Origin: CAYMZZ01 sp964395095
Lineage (GTDB): Bacteria; Bacteroidota; Bacteroidia; Chitinophagales; Chitinophagaceae
Direction: 5' to 3'
Length of the DNA: 64,000 bases
Assembly: GCA_964395095.1 (NCBI GenBank)
Contig: CAYMZZ010000007.1
Location: 186,001 to 250,000, forward strand
Shown here piece after piece: positions 18,700-28,472 of this stretch (the first letter of the stretch is position 1; each line of letters starts with the position of its first letter). A model generated the notes under the pieces. That model did no database searches, was not told the DNA's origin, and worked only from the letters and a program-made list of their open reading frames with translations. A program made the translations under genes and the position numbers.

Positions 18700-19344
18700 T
18701 TGGGTTCCGCCAGCATACAGGACAATCTTCTTCTCATCCATTCCCATATCATTACTTATGGGGATGCGGCGGATGCTTTGATTACGGAGCGTATTCGGCA
18801 GGAAATTGAAGTAATGTGGAATGAGCCACAGGTACAGGTGGAAGTGGCCGGCAATCTCTTGCGGGTTCGGTTTCAGATCAGTGCCAGCTTTGAGCCCTCC
18901 CTGCAGCCTATTGATGTGATAGCCAATACAGATCCCCGCCATAATTATTTCCGGATAGAAAAGGAAGCCATAGGGAATATTTCTTATGTGGATGGTATCG
19001 GCTGCAACACCGGCTTTTTTCTGTATGATAATCTTTATGAAGGTTCTACCACCGCTGCGCATGAATATGGCCATACACTTGGCTTGCGCCATCCGGCGGG
19101 TATCGATATCCGTGGACAGGGTGTACCCGGCATCATGTACCCCCGCGGCACTATCGTAGATGCCGAATTTCAATACAATCCCTCAGCCCAACCCGGCGAT
19201 AACCGCAATGGCGGCACCATGCACCCCCAATATAGAAAAGTAAAAGCAGGAGATATTTATTCACTTCAACTTTCCAACCTGGAATTCGAAAAGCAAACAG
19301 CCATTGTGGGAGAGTTTAGCAGTGTATGGCACGAGAAGAGATAA
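18700..19344 (+). CDS. Small metzincin-type metallopeptidase
   Basis: The 214-residue protein carries the metzincin zinc site HEYGHTLGLRH, with zinc ligands His121, His125 and His131 and catalytic Glu122. A Met-turn candidate, Met146, follows in PGIMYPRG. The spacing fits matrixin or reprolysin-like peptidases. There is no signal peptide and no prodomain with a cysteine switch, so the protein would be cytoplasmic unless exported by another route. The start is TTG at 18700; no ATG occurs before residue 39. The start directly after a repeat arm agrees with other genes here. The neighbours give no clue to its substrate. Confidence 0.75.
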   Translation: MGSASIQDNLLLIHSHIITYGDAADALITERIRQEIEVMWNEPQVQVEVAGNLLRVRFQISASFEPSLQPIDVIANTDPRHNYFRIEKEAIGNISYVDGIGCNTGFFLYDNLYEGSTTAAHEYGHTLGLRHPAGIDIRGQGVPGIMYPRGTIVDAEFQYNPSAQPGDNRNGGTMHPQYRKVKAGDIYSLQLSNLEFEKQTAIVGEFSSVWHEKR

Positions 19345-19649
19345 TTTGTTGATTTGTTTATTTGTCTATTTGGTGATTTGTTGATTGGTTTAAAGTTTAA
19401 GGTTTAATGTTTAATCTTGGTTTGAGAATAAATCTGCGAATATCTGCGTGTTAAATCTGCGAAAATCCGCGGGAAATAGTTCAGCACTTTTAAACAACAG
19501 CAGAGTACAGGCGAGTTTTCCCGCAGATGAATTATAACTTTAAAAACTGTCAACTTTTTAAGAAAGTGACAAGTACTAATGGTATCAGTTAAACTTTAAA
19601 CCCTAAACCCTAAACCCTAAACCTTCAACTTGAAACTTACAACTCAACA
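19345..19649. repeat. Nested inverted-repeat gap
   Basis: An outer G/T-rich arm at about 19345-19410 (TTGATTTGT units changing to GTTTAAAGTTTAAGG) pairs with an outer right arm at about 19589-19649 (CCCTAAA units, then AACTTACAACTCAAC). Inside it, ATCTGCG units at about 19432-19478 ending CGCGGGAAAT face TTTTCCCGCAGAT at about 19513-19527. This nested layout is also seen at 45177-45452 and 47937-48427. Confidence 0.85.
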
Positions 19650-22028
19650 TCAATTCCTCACCGGCCTGCCCGTTGTCAACACACTTTGAATTCTTTCCAG
19701 TGTTTTCTTTTCGGCGCAAAGGGAAAGAAAGGCTTCCCTTTCCAGGTCGAGCAGGTATTGTTCGGAGACCAGTGTGGGTTCGCTGAGGTCGCCTCCGCAC
19801 ATAACATAGGCCAGCTTGCGGGCCACTTTCGCATCGTGCTCCGTGGCATAGTTGGCGGTTTGCATGGCGTGGATACCCGCGTATAATGCACCCAGGGCCG
19901 AGCGGCCGGGTACTTTTATGTCTTTCCGTTGTACCGGCGTGGTATAACCACTGTCATAAATCTCCAGCACCGATTTGCGCGCTTCATGAATCCGGCGCGA
20001 TTGATTCATCACCACTTCATCGAGGCCTTTACGATAAATGCCCAATGCATAAGCTTCAGCGGCTGAAGTAGCCACTTTGGCCGTGGCAATGGTGAGGAAC
20101 CTGTTCTTTAAGGTAATGGTATCGGGTTCGTCGTGATGCGTTTCATCGGCAGCACGTAATACAAACTCCTTGGTGCCACCCCCACCGGGAATCAGACCCA
20201 CTCCCAGTTCCACCAGGCCGGTATAGGTTTCCGCTGCGGCGCAAACCTTGTCGGCATGCAGGCTCAATTCGCAGGCGCCACCCAGGGCCAGGCCATGTGG
20301 GGCTACTACCACCGGTACCGAAGAATAGCGTGCCCGCATCATGGTATTCTGGAAAAGCCGGATGGCCATATCCAGTTCATCATATTCCTGCTCAATAGCC
20401 AGCATAAAGATCATACCTACATTAGCGCCTGCTGAGAAGTTAGGTCCCTCGTTGGCAATCACCAGGCCCTTAAAGGATTTTTCCGCCTTCTCAATGGATG
20501 TTTGAATGCCGGCAAGTACATCACCTCCTATACTGCCCATTTTGGTCGACCATTGCAAACCCAGTACATCATCCCCAATATCGTAGAGCTTGCAGGAAGC
20601 ATTCTTCCAAACCAGTTTGTCCTGGAAATGGCTGAGAATAATGAAGGCATCGCCTCCGGGTATGGCTTTGTATTCACCCGATGCAGGGTCGTAACAATAT
20701 TTGCGGCCCGCTTCAATTTTGTAAAACGTTTTGTGGCCTTTTTCGAGCATGGCTTTCACCCAGGCAGCTACAGGCTTACCCGCCGCTTCCATGACTTTCA
20801 GTGTCGATTCCACCCCCAGCAGGTCCCAGGTTTCAAAGGCGCCGATCTCCCAGCCAAAACCAGCCATCATGGCATCGTCCACCCGATACAATTCGTCGCT
20901 GATCTCGGGAATACGATGGGAAATATAGGAGAACAGGCCATAATGGAACTGCTGGAAAAACTCACCGGCCTTGTCGGGGGCAGCAACCAGCATTTTGATG
21001 CGTTGCGACAGATCCTCCACAGGCCTGGCCGCTTCCACTGCAGCGAATTTGGGTTTTTGTCGTGGCTTGTAGTCAAAACTCTTCAGGTCGAGGGTGAGAA
21101 TTTCTTTCTCGCCTTTTTCATTCTTACTTTTTTTGAAGAATCCCTGCCCACTCTTATCACCGAGCCAGCCATGGTCTACCATTTTCTGTAACCAGGCGGG
21201 AATTTCAAAACTGGCGCGGGCTTCGTCGTCGGGGCAATTATCGTACACGCCTTTGGCCACTTTTACGAGGGTATCGATCCCCACAACATCCGCTGTACGA
21301 AAGGTGGCCGATTTGGGGCGGCCGATCAATGGTCCCGTAAGCGCCTCCACTTCATCGATGGTCAATTGCATTTTATCGATGAGCTGGAATATCGACATGA
21401 TACTGTATACGCCGATGCGGTTGGCGATAAAGGCAGGCGTGTCTTTACAGAGTACGGTTGTTTTCCCCAATACCAGGTCGCCATACTGCATCAGAAAATC
21501 GATCAGTTCGGGATCGGTATCCCCGGTGGGAATGATTTCGAGCAGGCGCAAATAGCGCGGCGGGTTGAAGAAATGGGTGCCACAGAAATTTTTTCGAAAG
21601 TCTTCCGACCTTCCTTCGGCCATCAGGCGGATGGGTATGCCGGATGTATTGGAGCTGACCAGGGTTCCTGGTTTACGAAACTGCTCCACCTGGTCGTAAA
21701 TAATTTTCTTGATGTCGAGCCGCTCTACCACCACTTCGATGATCCAGTCGCAGCCCGCAATTTCCTTCATGTCATCTTCAAAATTCCCCGTACGAATTCG
21801 CTTCACCACATCCTTGTCGTATACCGGCGAAGGATTGCTCTTAAGCGTGGAAGCCAGCGCATCGTTCACCAGTTTATTACGCTCGGCTGGTTTGCTGCTT
21901 GTGGCCGCCTCTTTTGGAACCATATCGAGCAACAAAACCTGCAAGCCCACGCCTGCAAAATGACAGGCAATGCGGGAGCCCATAACACCACTGCCAAGCA
22001 CGGCAACTTTGCGAATCGTTCGTTTCAT
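19650..22028 (-). CDS. 3-hydroxyacyl-CoA dehydrogenase/enoyl-CoA hydratase fusion (FadN-like)
   Basis: This 792-residue fusion carries out two steps of fatty acid beta-oxidation. The N-terminal NAD-binding domain begins VAVLGSGVMGSRIA (GxGxxG). The dehydrogenase C-terminal domains follow to about residue 450. A crotonase-fold hydratase domain at about 480-680 has the FSAGANVGM oxyanion loop and LGLIPGGGGTKEF-type motif (GVGLIPGGGG). The order dehydrogenase then hydratase is that of FadN, the reverse of E. coli FadB, and the length matches FadN. The partner thiolase and an acyl-CoA dehydrogenase, usually next to it, are not in this window. Confidence 0.9.
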   Translation of the reverse strand: MKRTIRKVAVLGSGVMGSRIACHFAGVGLQVLLLDMVPKEAATSSKPAERNKLVNDALASTLKSNPSPVYDKDVVKRIRTGNFEDDMKEIAGCDWIIEVVVERLDIKKIIYDQVEQFRKPGTLVSSNTSGIPIRLMAEGRSEDFRKNFCGTHFFNPPRYLRLLEIIPTGDTDPELIDFLMQYGDLVLGKTTVLCKDTPAFIANRIGVYSIMSIFQLIDKMQLTIDEVEALTGPLIGRPKSATFRTADVVGIDTLVKVAKGVYDNCPDDEARASFEIPAWLQKMVDHGWLGDKSGQGFFKKSKNEKGEKEILTLDLKSFDYKPRQKPKFAAVEAARPVEDLSQRIKMLVAAPDKAGEFFQQFHYGLFSYISHRIPEISDELYRVDDAMMAGFGWEIGAFETWDLLGVESTLKVMEAAGKPVAAWVKAMLEKGHKTFYKIEAGRKYCYDPASGEYKAIPGGDAFIILSHFQDKLVWKNASCKLYDIGDDVLGLQWSTKMGSIGGDVLAGIQTSIEKAEKSFKGLVIANEGPNFSAGANVGMIFMLAIEQEYDELDMAIRLFQNTMMRARYSSVPVVVAPHGLALGGACELSLHADKVCAAAETYTGLVELGVGLIPGGGGTKEFVLRAADETHHDEPDTITLKNRFLTIATAKVATSAAEAYALGIYRKGLDEVVMNQSRRIHEARKSVLEIYDSGYTTPVQRKDIKVPGRSALGALYAGIHAMQTANYATEHDAKVARKLAYVMCGGDLSEPTLVSEQYLLDLEREAFLSLCAEKKTLERIQSVLTTGRPVRN

Positions 22029-22114
22029 AAGTGGGAGAATAAAATTAGTTAGTTAAACAACTATTTACTGTGAAGGTAAGCGAAATTGGGGAGCCTGAAA
22101 AAGGAAATTTGCAC

Positions 22115-25100
22115 TTATCTGCCAGCCCGGGAACCCTGCCTGGGGTTTTGCCGTTCGAGCATTTCCCGAATGGCTTTTTTGTTTTTTCTTGCCTGCTTGT
22201 TGGGCGATTTTATTCCTACATTGGTCATTACACCACTCAGGGTAATCTTCACCAGGTAATTGATGGCGGAGCGGTCGCGCAGGCGTTCAACATATACAGT
22301 GCCACCCTTTCCCTTATTGCGGTTTTTGATGATGGTATTGGCCAGGAAATTGGTCAGCCGGGCTCCCAGCGATTTGGGCTTGTCGCGTATCACACGAACT
22401 TTCAGGTCGCGATAGTAGAGTGCCATTTCGCCATAGGCAAATGATTCCTGCCCGCTCACCTGCATGCGCAAACTATCGAGTACGCCCGATTTCAGTTCAG
22501 CCCTCGCCAGTGCGGCCAGGATGGGATTGAGTACCGTGAGGTCACCCTGCTCCATGTGCACACGCATCTTAAATCCACCCAGGCTGTCAGTATAGGCTTC
22601 ATTTACCCAAAGACGGGTAGGAATATTGCGCGCCAGCAGGCCGCTGGCAAAAATGTGAAGGCTATCCCCGGGCCGATGGCGATAGTTACGGGCGCCGGTT
22701 ATTTTTCCATTCAGATTGGATACTTCCACCATGCCGGCTTTATTGCTCTTTTCATCCATTTCTTCATACCGCACAAATGCATCAATGACGCGGATGGTAT
22801 CCGATTCAAAGCGGAAGGGGAGCTTCTTTAAAAGATTTCCGGGCAGGGCCCGCACGATGCCCGGTTCGCGCGGTATGCGCTTGTCGCGGTAATCATCGAG
22901 AAAGCCATTATGAATATCGATATTACCCACGCTCAGGGTACTGTCGCGGGCAAAATTTTCGAGGCCGATGGGGCCTATTGTCAGTTTGCCTGTATGCGCC
23001 TTCACATAGTCGGCCTGGTAGCGCTGCCGTTTTGTGAAAGTAGCAAGATCTGCCGCGGGTTCATAGCGGAAGGAATCCAGTTGCAGGGACTGTGTGCTAT
23101 TGTCGTAGGAAACATTATTCCAATAATACTGATCGATGCTATCGGTATAGCTGCCCGTCACTTCTTCAATCCGCATTTCGGGGTTCTGCCCCACAAACTG
23201 AGGCAAATCGAGCAACCAGCCCGACTGCAGGTTCATGTGGCGGATACCTGCTTTCGCAAGTGCGAGATGCACCCATTTTTTTCCCAGGCTATCCCATTCA
23301 AATTCCCGGGCCTGCAGGTTGTCGATAGACAGTTTCCAGTCCCAGGTACCCAGGTCATTTCGGCTGGCGTGCAGATTACGGAGATGGCCACCCAACAGAC
23401 CCTTACCAGTTTGGAAAAATCGACCTTTGCGGTTGATGTGTTCCATGCCGCGCAGGAGAAAGGCAACCCGCGATGCGCGCATCAGCGGCATGGTGCCGCT
23501 TCGATACAAGAATCCATCAAGGTGAATGCTGTCGCCAACATGGCTGCTCCAGCTAAAACGGCTCTCGCCTTCTTTACCATAGCTATGAAACCTGATTTGC
23601 GGCTCCTGCACGCGTAGCTTCGCTATCCCTATACTGTCGGCTGCCTTGTTTTCATGTCCCTTTTCCCATGCACTATACTGCAGTTGCGGTTTTTGAAGGT
23701 AGAGCCATTCCATTTCCCGCTTTCCATTCAGCCAGTCGTTCCATTGAAAATCCGCTTCGGCATAAGGAACGCTTAGCCGCATACTGTCGCCATCCTGTTG
23801 CTGATCCAGATCTATTTGATAGATATTTGACCGCCGTTGATCGTCTTCCTCCCATCTTGCAATGCTGATATCGGTTTGCCCCTTTCGGGCTTTAAGCCCC
23901 GATAAGGAAAACCCCACTCCGGATATCTGCATATCCTTTCCGTTCGATTGCCACAGGTCGGCGCGCAGTTCCTGCAATTGGCCCCGGAGATACCCATCGG
24001 CAAACTGGATATCCAGGTCGGTGCCACCTCCCTTTAGTTGGGTGAGCAGCAGCGAAGGCAATGGGTTGCCTTGCTTGTTTCCCTGAAGTAGGGCCCTGAG
24101 CTTCGCTTTCTCCCATTTCAATCCCAGTATGGATTGGAGACGCATGTATTCGTCGAAGACCATCATGGGTGAGCGCAGCCTTGTTACCAGCAGCTCGAGG
24201 CTGTCGCCACGGGATACCTGTACCCGGTCGGCCTGCGCACTGTTTTCGCCGCCTACAAATTGCAGGTTGTCGATATCAACATTAATATCCTTAATTTTTA
24301 GATTTCCGTGGGTAAAGTCAAGATACTGGATCGCATCGCGCAGGTCGCGGGCATTGGTGGCCCGGAGCAATTGGCTGGTCTCGAGCAATATGGTAGCATG
24401 TTGCAGGTTGAGTTTGCCCGAAGCCGGAAGTTGCAGATTAACAGCGCCATCAATGATATGCAGGCGTTGTAACTGCATGGCGCGTGATAGCGCCGAAAGC
24501 ATATCGAATATATCCCGCTTTTTTCCCCGGCGCGCATTCGCGATATCGTAGCTGATGGTGGGTTGAATGAGGGTAACCTGTCCTGCCTTCACGCGCTGAT
24601 TAAAGACCAGATCGTCCCAGGAAAGTTCATATAATTCCAGTTGCCGCATGCGCAACTGGTTGTAGCGCCGGCCTCTCTCCAGTTCCTTATAGGCGAAATT
24701 ACTCAGGCTGATCCGGTTGTCGCGAATCAGGATGCTGTCGAACTGAATGGCATAGGCGCTGTCGCGAATGAAATTTTCGTAGTTGCGAATCGCCATTTCA
24801 AAGCGCTCCACGGTTACCGGCCTCGGGGTATGATCGCGAATACGGAGACCTTCGAGAATAAAATTATTATCGTCGGATGTAAAGGAATTGGGAACACCGG
24901 CCCGCACTGTATTAATGTCGAAGGAGCCATTTTCCACCACCACAAATGCTATCTCCAACTCACCGGTGAGTTGTTGTACCAGTTGATCCAGCTTGGGGGG
25001 GCCTGTATTGCTGTCGCTGAGATTTACCAGTAGCTGGATCCGCGGGTTGAACGCATATACAGAATCGGCTTTGATCACTTCTTTATGGTAGAGGGTATCA

Positions 25101-25942
25101 AAGTTGATATTGGTCATTTGCAGCTTATCGAAAAAAATTCGGAACGAACTGTTGGCGCTATCGGCTTCGCCCGCTTCGATGGTGCAACTGTCGAATTCGG
25201 CATATTGCTTGGCAATATTGATTCGAAAATCGCGGAAGCTGAGCCGATGGCGGCCATCGGGAAAAAGAATATCCTGGTCTTGCGTTTCGAGGGCCACATT
25301 ATCGCTAAAGAGAATCTTTTGTTCTGCCTGCGGGGTGGTGCTATCGATTCGCAGGTTGTCGAGCCGCATGTTGATACGGCTGATGCGTACGGGTACATCG
25401 GTTGGGCGACTTTGATTGAACAGGGAGAAATTGCCATTGATGATCTGGAACCGGTCCACCTGCAGGGCTTTGAGCGCATCCTGGATGGAATGATAAACCC
25501 TGCCCATTTCCTGGGGGATGGACAGGCTGCTGTCGCTATCATTCAGTTCCCGATCCGGAATTTTCCGGCGGGTAACACTGATATCCGGATCAATGAGCTG
25601 CAGGGAGTCGATCAGGAATTTTTTATCCATCAGCAGGGGCCATACCGATTGCACTTGTACGCGGATGCGTTTAACGGCAAAAAGGTAGCGATCGGCAGCG
25701 CTGGTATCGGTGGTGAAGAAAGTTGCCTGCTCCAGCTCCATTTTCTTGCTGAACCAGTTAAACTTAAAATTCTTTACGCGGAGTTCAACTTTTCCTTTCG
25801 ATTGACGACGCACCATATCTTCCACCAGGTTCTCGGCCTGGTTCACAAACCAGAGATGAAAACCCAGCAGCAGAAGACCCAGCACACCCAGGATGATGGC
25901 CGGAATCTTCCAGTATTTTTTCTTTTTAGTTTCCTTCGTCAA
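22115..25942 (-). CDS. Large AsmA-like inner-membrane-anchored protein
   Basis: The 1275-residue protein has a basic N-terminus, one membrane segment at about residues 12-32, and then a very long, mostly beta-strand region. The stretch after the membrane segment (VELRVKNFKFNWFSKKMEL, SVWPLL, FLIDSLQLIDPDI) has the pattern of AsmA, DUF748 and related bridge-type proteins that are thought to carry lipids between membranes. The C-terminus again resembles an AsmA end (SGVLDSLRMQVSG, GKMTG-like repeats) and stops in a basic tail. The assigned start is TTG at 25942. No export or lipid gene is adjacent. The function is inferred from fold-like features only. Confidence 0.65.
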   Translation of the reverse strand: MTKETKKKKYWKIPAIILGVLGLLLLGFHLWFVNQAENLVEDMVRRQSKGKVELRVKNFKFNWFSKKMELEQATFFTTDTSAADRYLFAVKRIRVQVQSVWPLLMDKKFLIDSLQLIDPDISVTRRKIPDRELNDSDSSLSIPQEMGRVYHSIQDALKALQVDRFQIINGNFSLFNQSRPTDVPVRISRINMRLDNLRIDSTTPQAEQKILFSDNVALETQDQDILFPDGRHRLSFRDFRINIAKQYAEFDSCTIEAGEADSANSSFRIFFDKLQMTNINFDTLYHKEVIKADSVYAFNPRIQLLVNLSDSNTGPPKLDQLVQQLTGELEIAFVVVENGSFDINTVRAGVPNSFTSDDNNFILEGLRIRDHTPRPVTVERFEMAIRNYENFIRDSAYAIQFDSILIRDNRISLSNFAYKELERGRRYNQLRMRQLELYELSWDDLVFNQRVKAGQVTLIQPTISYDIANARRGKKRDIFDMLSALSRAMQLQRLHIIDGAVNLQLPASGKLNLQHATILLETSQLLRATNARDLRDAIQYLDFTHGNLKIKDINVDIDNLQFVGGENSAQADRVQVSRGDSLELLVTRLRSPMMVFDEYMRLQSILGLKWEKAKLRALLQGNKQGNPLPSLLLTQLKGGGTDLDIQFADGYLRGQLQELRADLWQSNGKDMQISGVGFSLSGLKARKGQTDISIARWEEDDQRRSNIYQIDLDQQQDGDSMRLSVPYAEADFQWNDWLNGKREMEWLYLQKPQLQYSAWEKGHENKAADSIGIAKLRVQEPQIRFHSYGKEGESRFSWSSHVGDSIHLDGFLYRSGTMPLMRASRVAFLLRGMEHINRKGRFFQTGKGLLGGHLRNLHASRNDLGTWDWKLSIDNLQAREFEWDSLGKKWVHLALAKAGIRHMNLQSGWLLDLPQFVGQNPEMRIEEVTGSYTDSIDQYYWNNVSYDNSTQSLQLDSFRYEPAADLATFTKRQRYQADYVKAHTGKLTIGPIGLENFARDSTLSVGNIDIHNGFLDDYRDKRIPREPGIVRALPGNLLKKLPFRFESDTIRVIDAFVRYEEMDEKSNKAGMVEVSNLNGKITGARNYRHRPGDSLHIFASGLLARNIPTRLWVNEAYTDSLGGFKMRVHMEQGDLTVLNPILAALARAELKSGVLDSLRMQVSGQESFAYGEMALYYRDLKVRVIRDKPKSLGARLTNFLANTIIKNRNKGKGGTVYVERLRDRSAINYLVKITLSGVMTNVGIKSPNKQARKNKKAIREMLERQNPRQGSRAGR

Positions 25943-25987
25943 ATCGGTACAGGTATAATTCCGGAATTTACTGCAAATTGCCGGCCT

Positions 25988-26023
25988 AAAAAACAGGTAG
26001 CCGGTTAATCTTAACCGGCTACC
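25988..26023 (-). terminator. Intrinsic terminator of metG
   Basis: A perfect 13-bp stem GGTAGCCGGTTAA/TTAACCGGCTACC with a two-base spacer is followed on the minus strand by TG and six T. It lies 25 bases past the metG stop and separates metG from the AsmA-like gene. Confidence 0.9.
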
Positions 26024-26047
26024 TTATGTTGAGGACAACTACTTCCG

Positions 26048-28177
26048 TTAACTTACGATAGAGCCATTGCCGGTAGCTTCATCAGGGTTAATAAACCTGA
26101 GTTGACCTCCCGCATCTTCGGCCATCAGGATCATGCCCCTGCTCTCCACGCCACGCATCTTGCGCGGCGCCAGGTTGCATACTACTACCACTTGTTTGCC
26201 AAGGATGGCATCCCCTGAAAAATGGAGAGCAATTCCCGAAACGATGGTTCTTTTTTCAAAGCCGAGGTCCACTTCCAGTTTTAACAATTTATCGGCCCCT
26301 TTTATTTTTTCCGCCTGCGTAATGGTGCCCACCCGCAGGTCGAGTTTCGCAAAATCATCGTACTGGATCGTCGCTTTTTCCGCTGCGGCCTCTTTCTCTA
26401 TTACGGGTTTTGCGGTCTGCTGTTGCTGACTGGCCACCAGGCCGGCTTTCAGCTTTTCAACCTGTGCGGCAATTTCGCTGTCTTCTATTTTACGGAACAG
26501 CAATTGCGGTTCGCGCAAGCTATAACCCACACTCAGCAATTTTACCTGCCCCGCATTCTTCCATTCCAGCATCTTGTCCACTACTTTCATCATGTGGAGC
26601 ATGGTACGCGCGGTATGGGGAAGAAAGGGATTGATGAGGATCGCGAGGTTAGCCGTTAATTGCAGGCAAAGGTGCATGCAATTGTCGATGGACTGCTGCG
26701 CTTCCGGCTTAATTGTTCCATTCTCATCTGTTTCTTTCGCACGGATCCAGGGTTCTTTTTTCTGCATGTATTGATTGCCCTTGCGCGAGAGATCGATCAC
26801 TTCGTAAAGGGCTTCCCTGAATTTATAGGCTTCCAGCAATTCACCCGTTCGCCGGGCAGCTCCCTGTATCTGTTCTATCAACTGTTGATCCACTTCGTCG
26901 AGCAAATCCGTATGCAGGGGAGGTACTTTCCCTTTGCAGAGTTTATGCATCAGCACAAAGCTGCGGTTCACAAAATTGCCAAAGATGGAACCAAGTTCAC
27001 TGTTCACGGCATCCTGAAACCCCTTCCAGGTAAATTCGCTGTCTTTGGTTTCCGGGGCAATCTGCGTGAGATAATAGCGTAACATGTCTACACATTGTCC
27101 GCCACCATTTTCTTTCTTCACAAAATCGTTGATATAATCCCGCATATCGAGTTTCCAGTTTCGGCTGGTGCTCATTTTATCGCCTTCGAGGTTTAAAAAC
27201 TCATTAGCGGGTACATTGTCGGGAAGAATATTGCCATGCAGTTTCAGCATCACGGGGAAGATGATGCAGTGGAAAACGATATTGTCTTTACCAATAAAAT
27301 GTACCAGTTTGGTATCGGCATCATACCAGTAGGGCTTCCAGTCTTTTTGCGCGTTGATGGCCCACTGTTTGGTGGCGCTGATATAACCGATGGGCGCATC
27401 AAACCACACATAGAGTACTTTGCCTTCTGCATCGGTCAGCGGTACTTTGATGCCCCACTCCAGGTCGCGGGTTACTGCCCTTGATTGCAGGCCCCCTTCT
27501 ATCCAGCTCTTGCACTGGCCCAGCACGGTGCTGCGCCAATCATCTTTGTGTTGTTGCAGAATCCATTCACGCAGGAACTCCTCATGTTGGCCCAGGGGCA
27601 GGTACCAGTGTGTGGTTTTCTTTTTTACCGGTGCATTTCCACTCAGCGTGCTCACCGGGTTGATGAGTTCATCGGGGCTGAGGCTGGTGCCGCAGTTTTC
27701 GCATTGGTCTCCAAAAGCCCGGTCGCTGCCGCAATTGGGGCAGGTGCCCTTGATGTAGCGATCGGCCAGGAAGGTTTTGGCTGCTTCATCGTAATACTGT
27801 TCCGTTTCCTTTGTTTCCAGTTCGCCCCGATCGTGCAGGTAAGTAAAGAATTCCTGCGCTGTTTCATGGTGCAGGGGTTCGCTGGTGCGATGATAGATAT
27901 CGAAGGAGATGGACAGGTCATCGAAATCCTGCTTCATCGCTTCGTGGTATTTGTCGATGATGGCGCGGGCTGTTGTATTTTCCTTCATGGCCTGAATGGG
28001 AATGGCGGTGCCATGTTCGTCGCTGCCACATACAAATACCACATCGCGCTGTTGTGCCCGCAGGTACCGCACATAAATATCTGCCGGAATATAAGCCCCG
28101 GCCAGGTGCCCCACATGTTTGAGCCCATTCGCATAGGGCAGGGCCGATGTAATCAGGTATCGCTTGGGTAAAGCCAT
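26048..28177 (-). CDS. metG: Methionine--tRNA ligase
   Basis: MetG charges tRNA-Met. The ATG at 28177 gives 709 residues; a TTG three codons upstream is less likely. Landmarks are the class I HIGH-like motif HVGH in ANGLKHVGHLAGAY, a zinc knuckle CPNCG...CENCG near residues 145-165, and the KMSKS-like DKMSTSRNW. A C-terminal Trbp111/EMAPII-like RNA-binding domain starts at FAKLDLRVGTI near residue 600. The C-terminal domain gives the dimeric long form typical of Bacteroidetes. The gene has its own promoter at 28203-28234 and terminator at 25988-26023. Confidence 0.97.
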   Translation of the reverse strand: MALPKRYLITSALPYANGLKHVGHLAGAYIPADIYVRYLRAQQRDVVFVCGSDEHGTAIPIQAMKENTTARAIIDKYHEAMKQDFDDLSISFDIYHRTSEPLHHETAQEFFTYLHDRGELETKETEQYYDEAAKTFLADRYIKGTCPNCGSDRAFGDQCENCGTSLSPDELINPVSTLSGNAPVKKKTTHWYLPLGQHEEFLREWILQQHKDDWRSTVLGQCKSWIEGGLQSRAVTRDLEWGIKVPLTDAEGKVLYVWFDAPIGYISATKQWAINAQKDWKPYWYDADTKLVHFIGKDNIVFHCIIFPVMLKLHGNILPDNVPANEFLNLEGDKMSTSRNWKLDMRDYINDFVKKENGGGQCVDMLRYYLTQIAPETKDSEFTWKGFQDAVNSELGSIFGNFVNRSFVLMHKLCKGKVPPLHTDLLDEVDQQLIEQIQGAARRTGELLEAYKFREALYEVIDLSRKGNQYMQKKEPWIRAKETDENGTIKPEAQQSIDNCMHLCLQLTANLAILINPFLPHTARTMLHMMKVVDKMLEWKNAGQVKLLSVGYSLREPQLLFRKIEDSEIAAQVEKLKAGLVASQQQQTAKPVIEKEAAAEKATIQYDDFAKLDLRVGTITQAEKIKGADKLLKLEVDLGFEKRTIVSGIALHFSGDAILGKQVVVVCNLAPRKMRGVESRGMILMAEDAGGQLRFINPDEATGNGSIVS

Positions 28178-28186
28178 GAATAGCAA

Positions 28187-28472
28187 TTGCTTGATGAAGT
28201 AGCAAAATTACCGGATTGCGGGGCAGGAGCCAAATGGAGAGTTATAAGTTGGAAGTTTTAAGTTTTAAGTGGGGAGTGGTAGATGGGAAATTAGGCCCGG
28301 AGCAGCCTGGTTTGGACCTAATTTTTAGAAAACCTGGCTCAGGTAATGAAATTATAAGACTACCGATCCTAACCATTTCCATGTCTGAAAAACCAGTTAA
28401 ATAACTCTTTCACCCCACTCTCTACTCTCCACTTACTACTTACAACTTAAAACTTATAACTAAATTCACCCT
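28187..28472. repeat. Inverted-repeat gap between metG and LD-carboxypeptidase
   Basis: Left arm at about 28239-28280: AAGTTTTAAGTTTTAAGT then GGGGAGTGG. Right arm at about 28407-28462: CACCCCACTCTCTACTC then ACTTACAACTTAAAACTTA. The two unit types, GGAGT and AAGTTTTA, occur in mirrored order in the two arms. The metG promoter lies on the left shoulder, outside the arm. Confidence 0.85.
28203..28234 (-). promoter_or_regulatory. Promoter of metG
   Basis: On the minus strand TTTG (28231-28234) is followed after exactly 20 bases by TAATTTTG (28203-28210), a full match to the Bacteroidetes primary-sigma pattern TTTG and TAnnTTTG. The start site would be about 20 bases before the metG ATG, which supports the choice of 28177. 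Confidence 0.75.
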
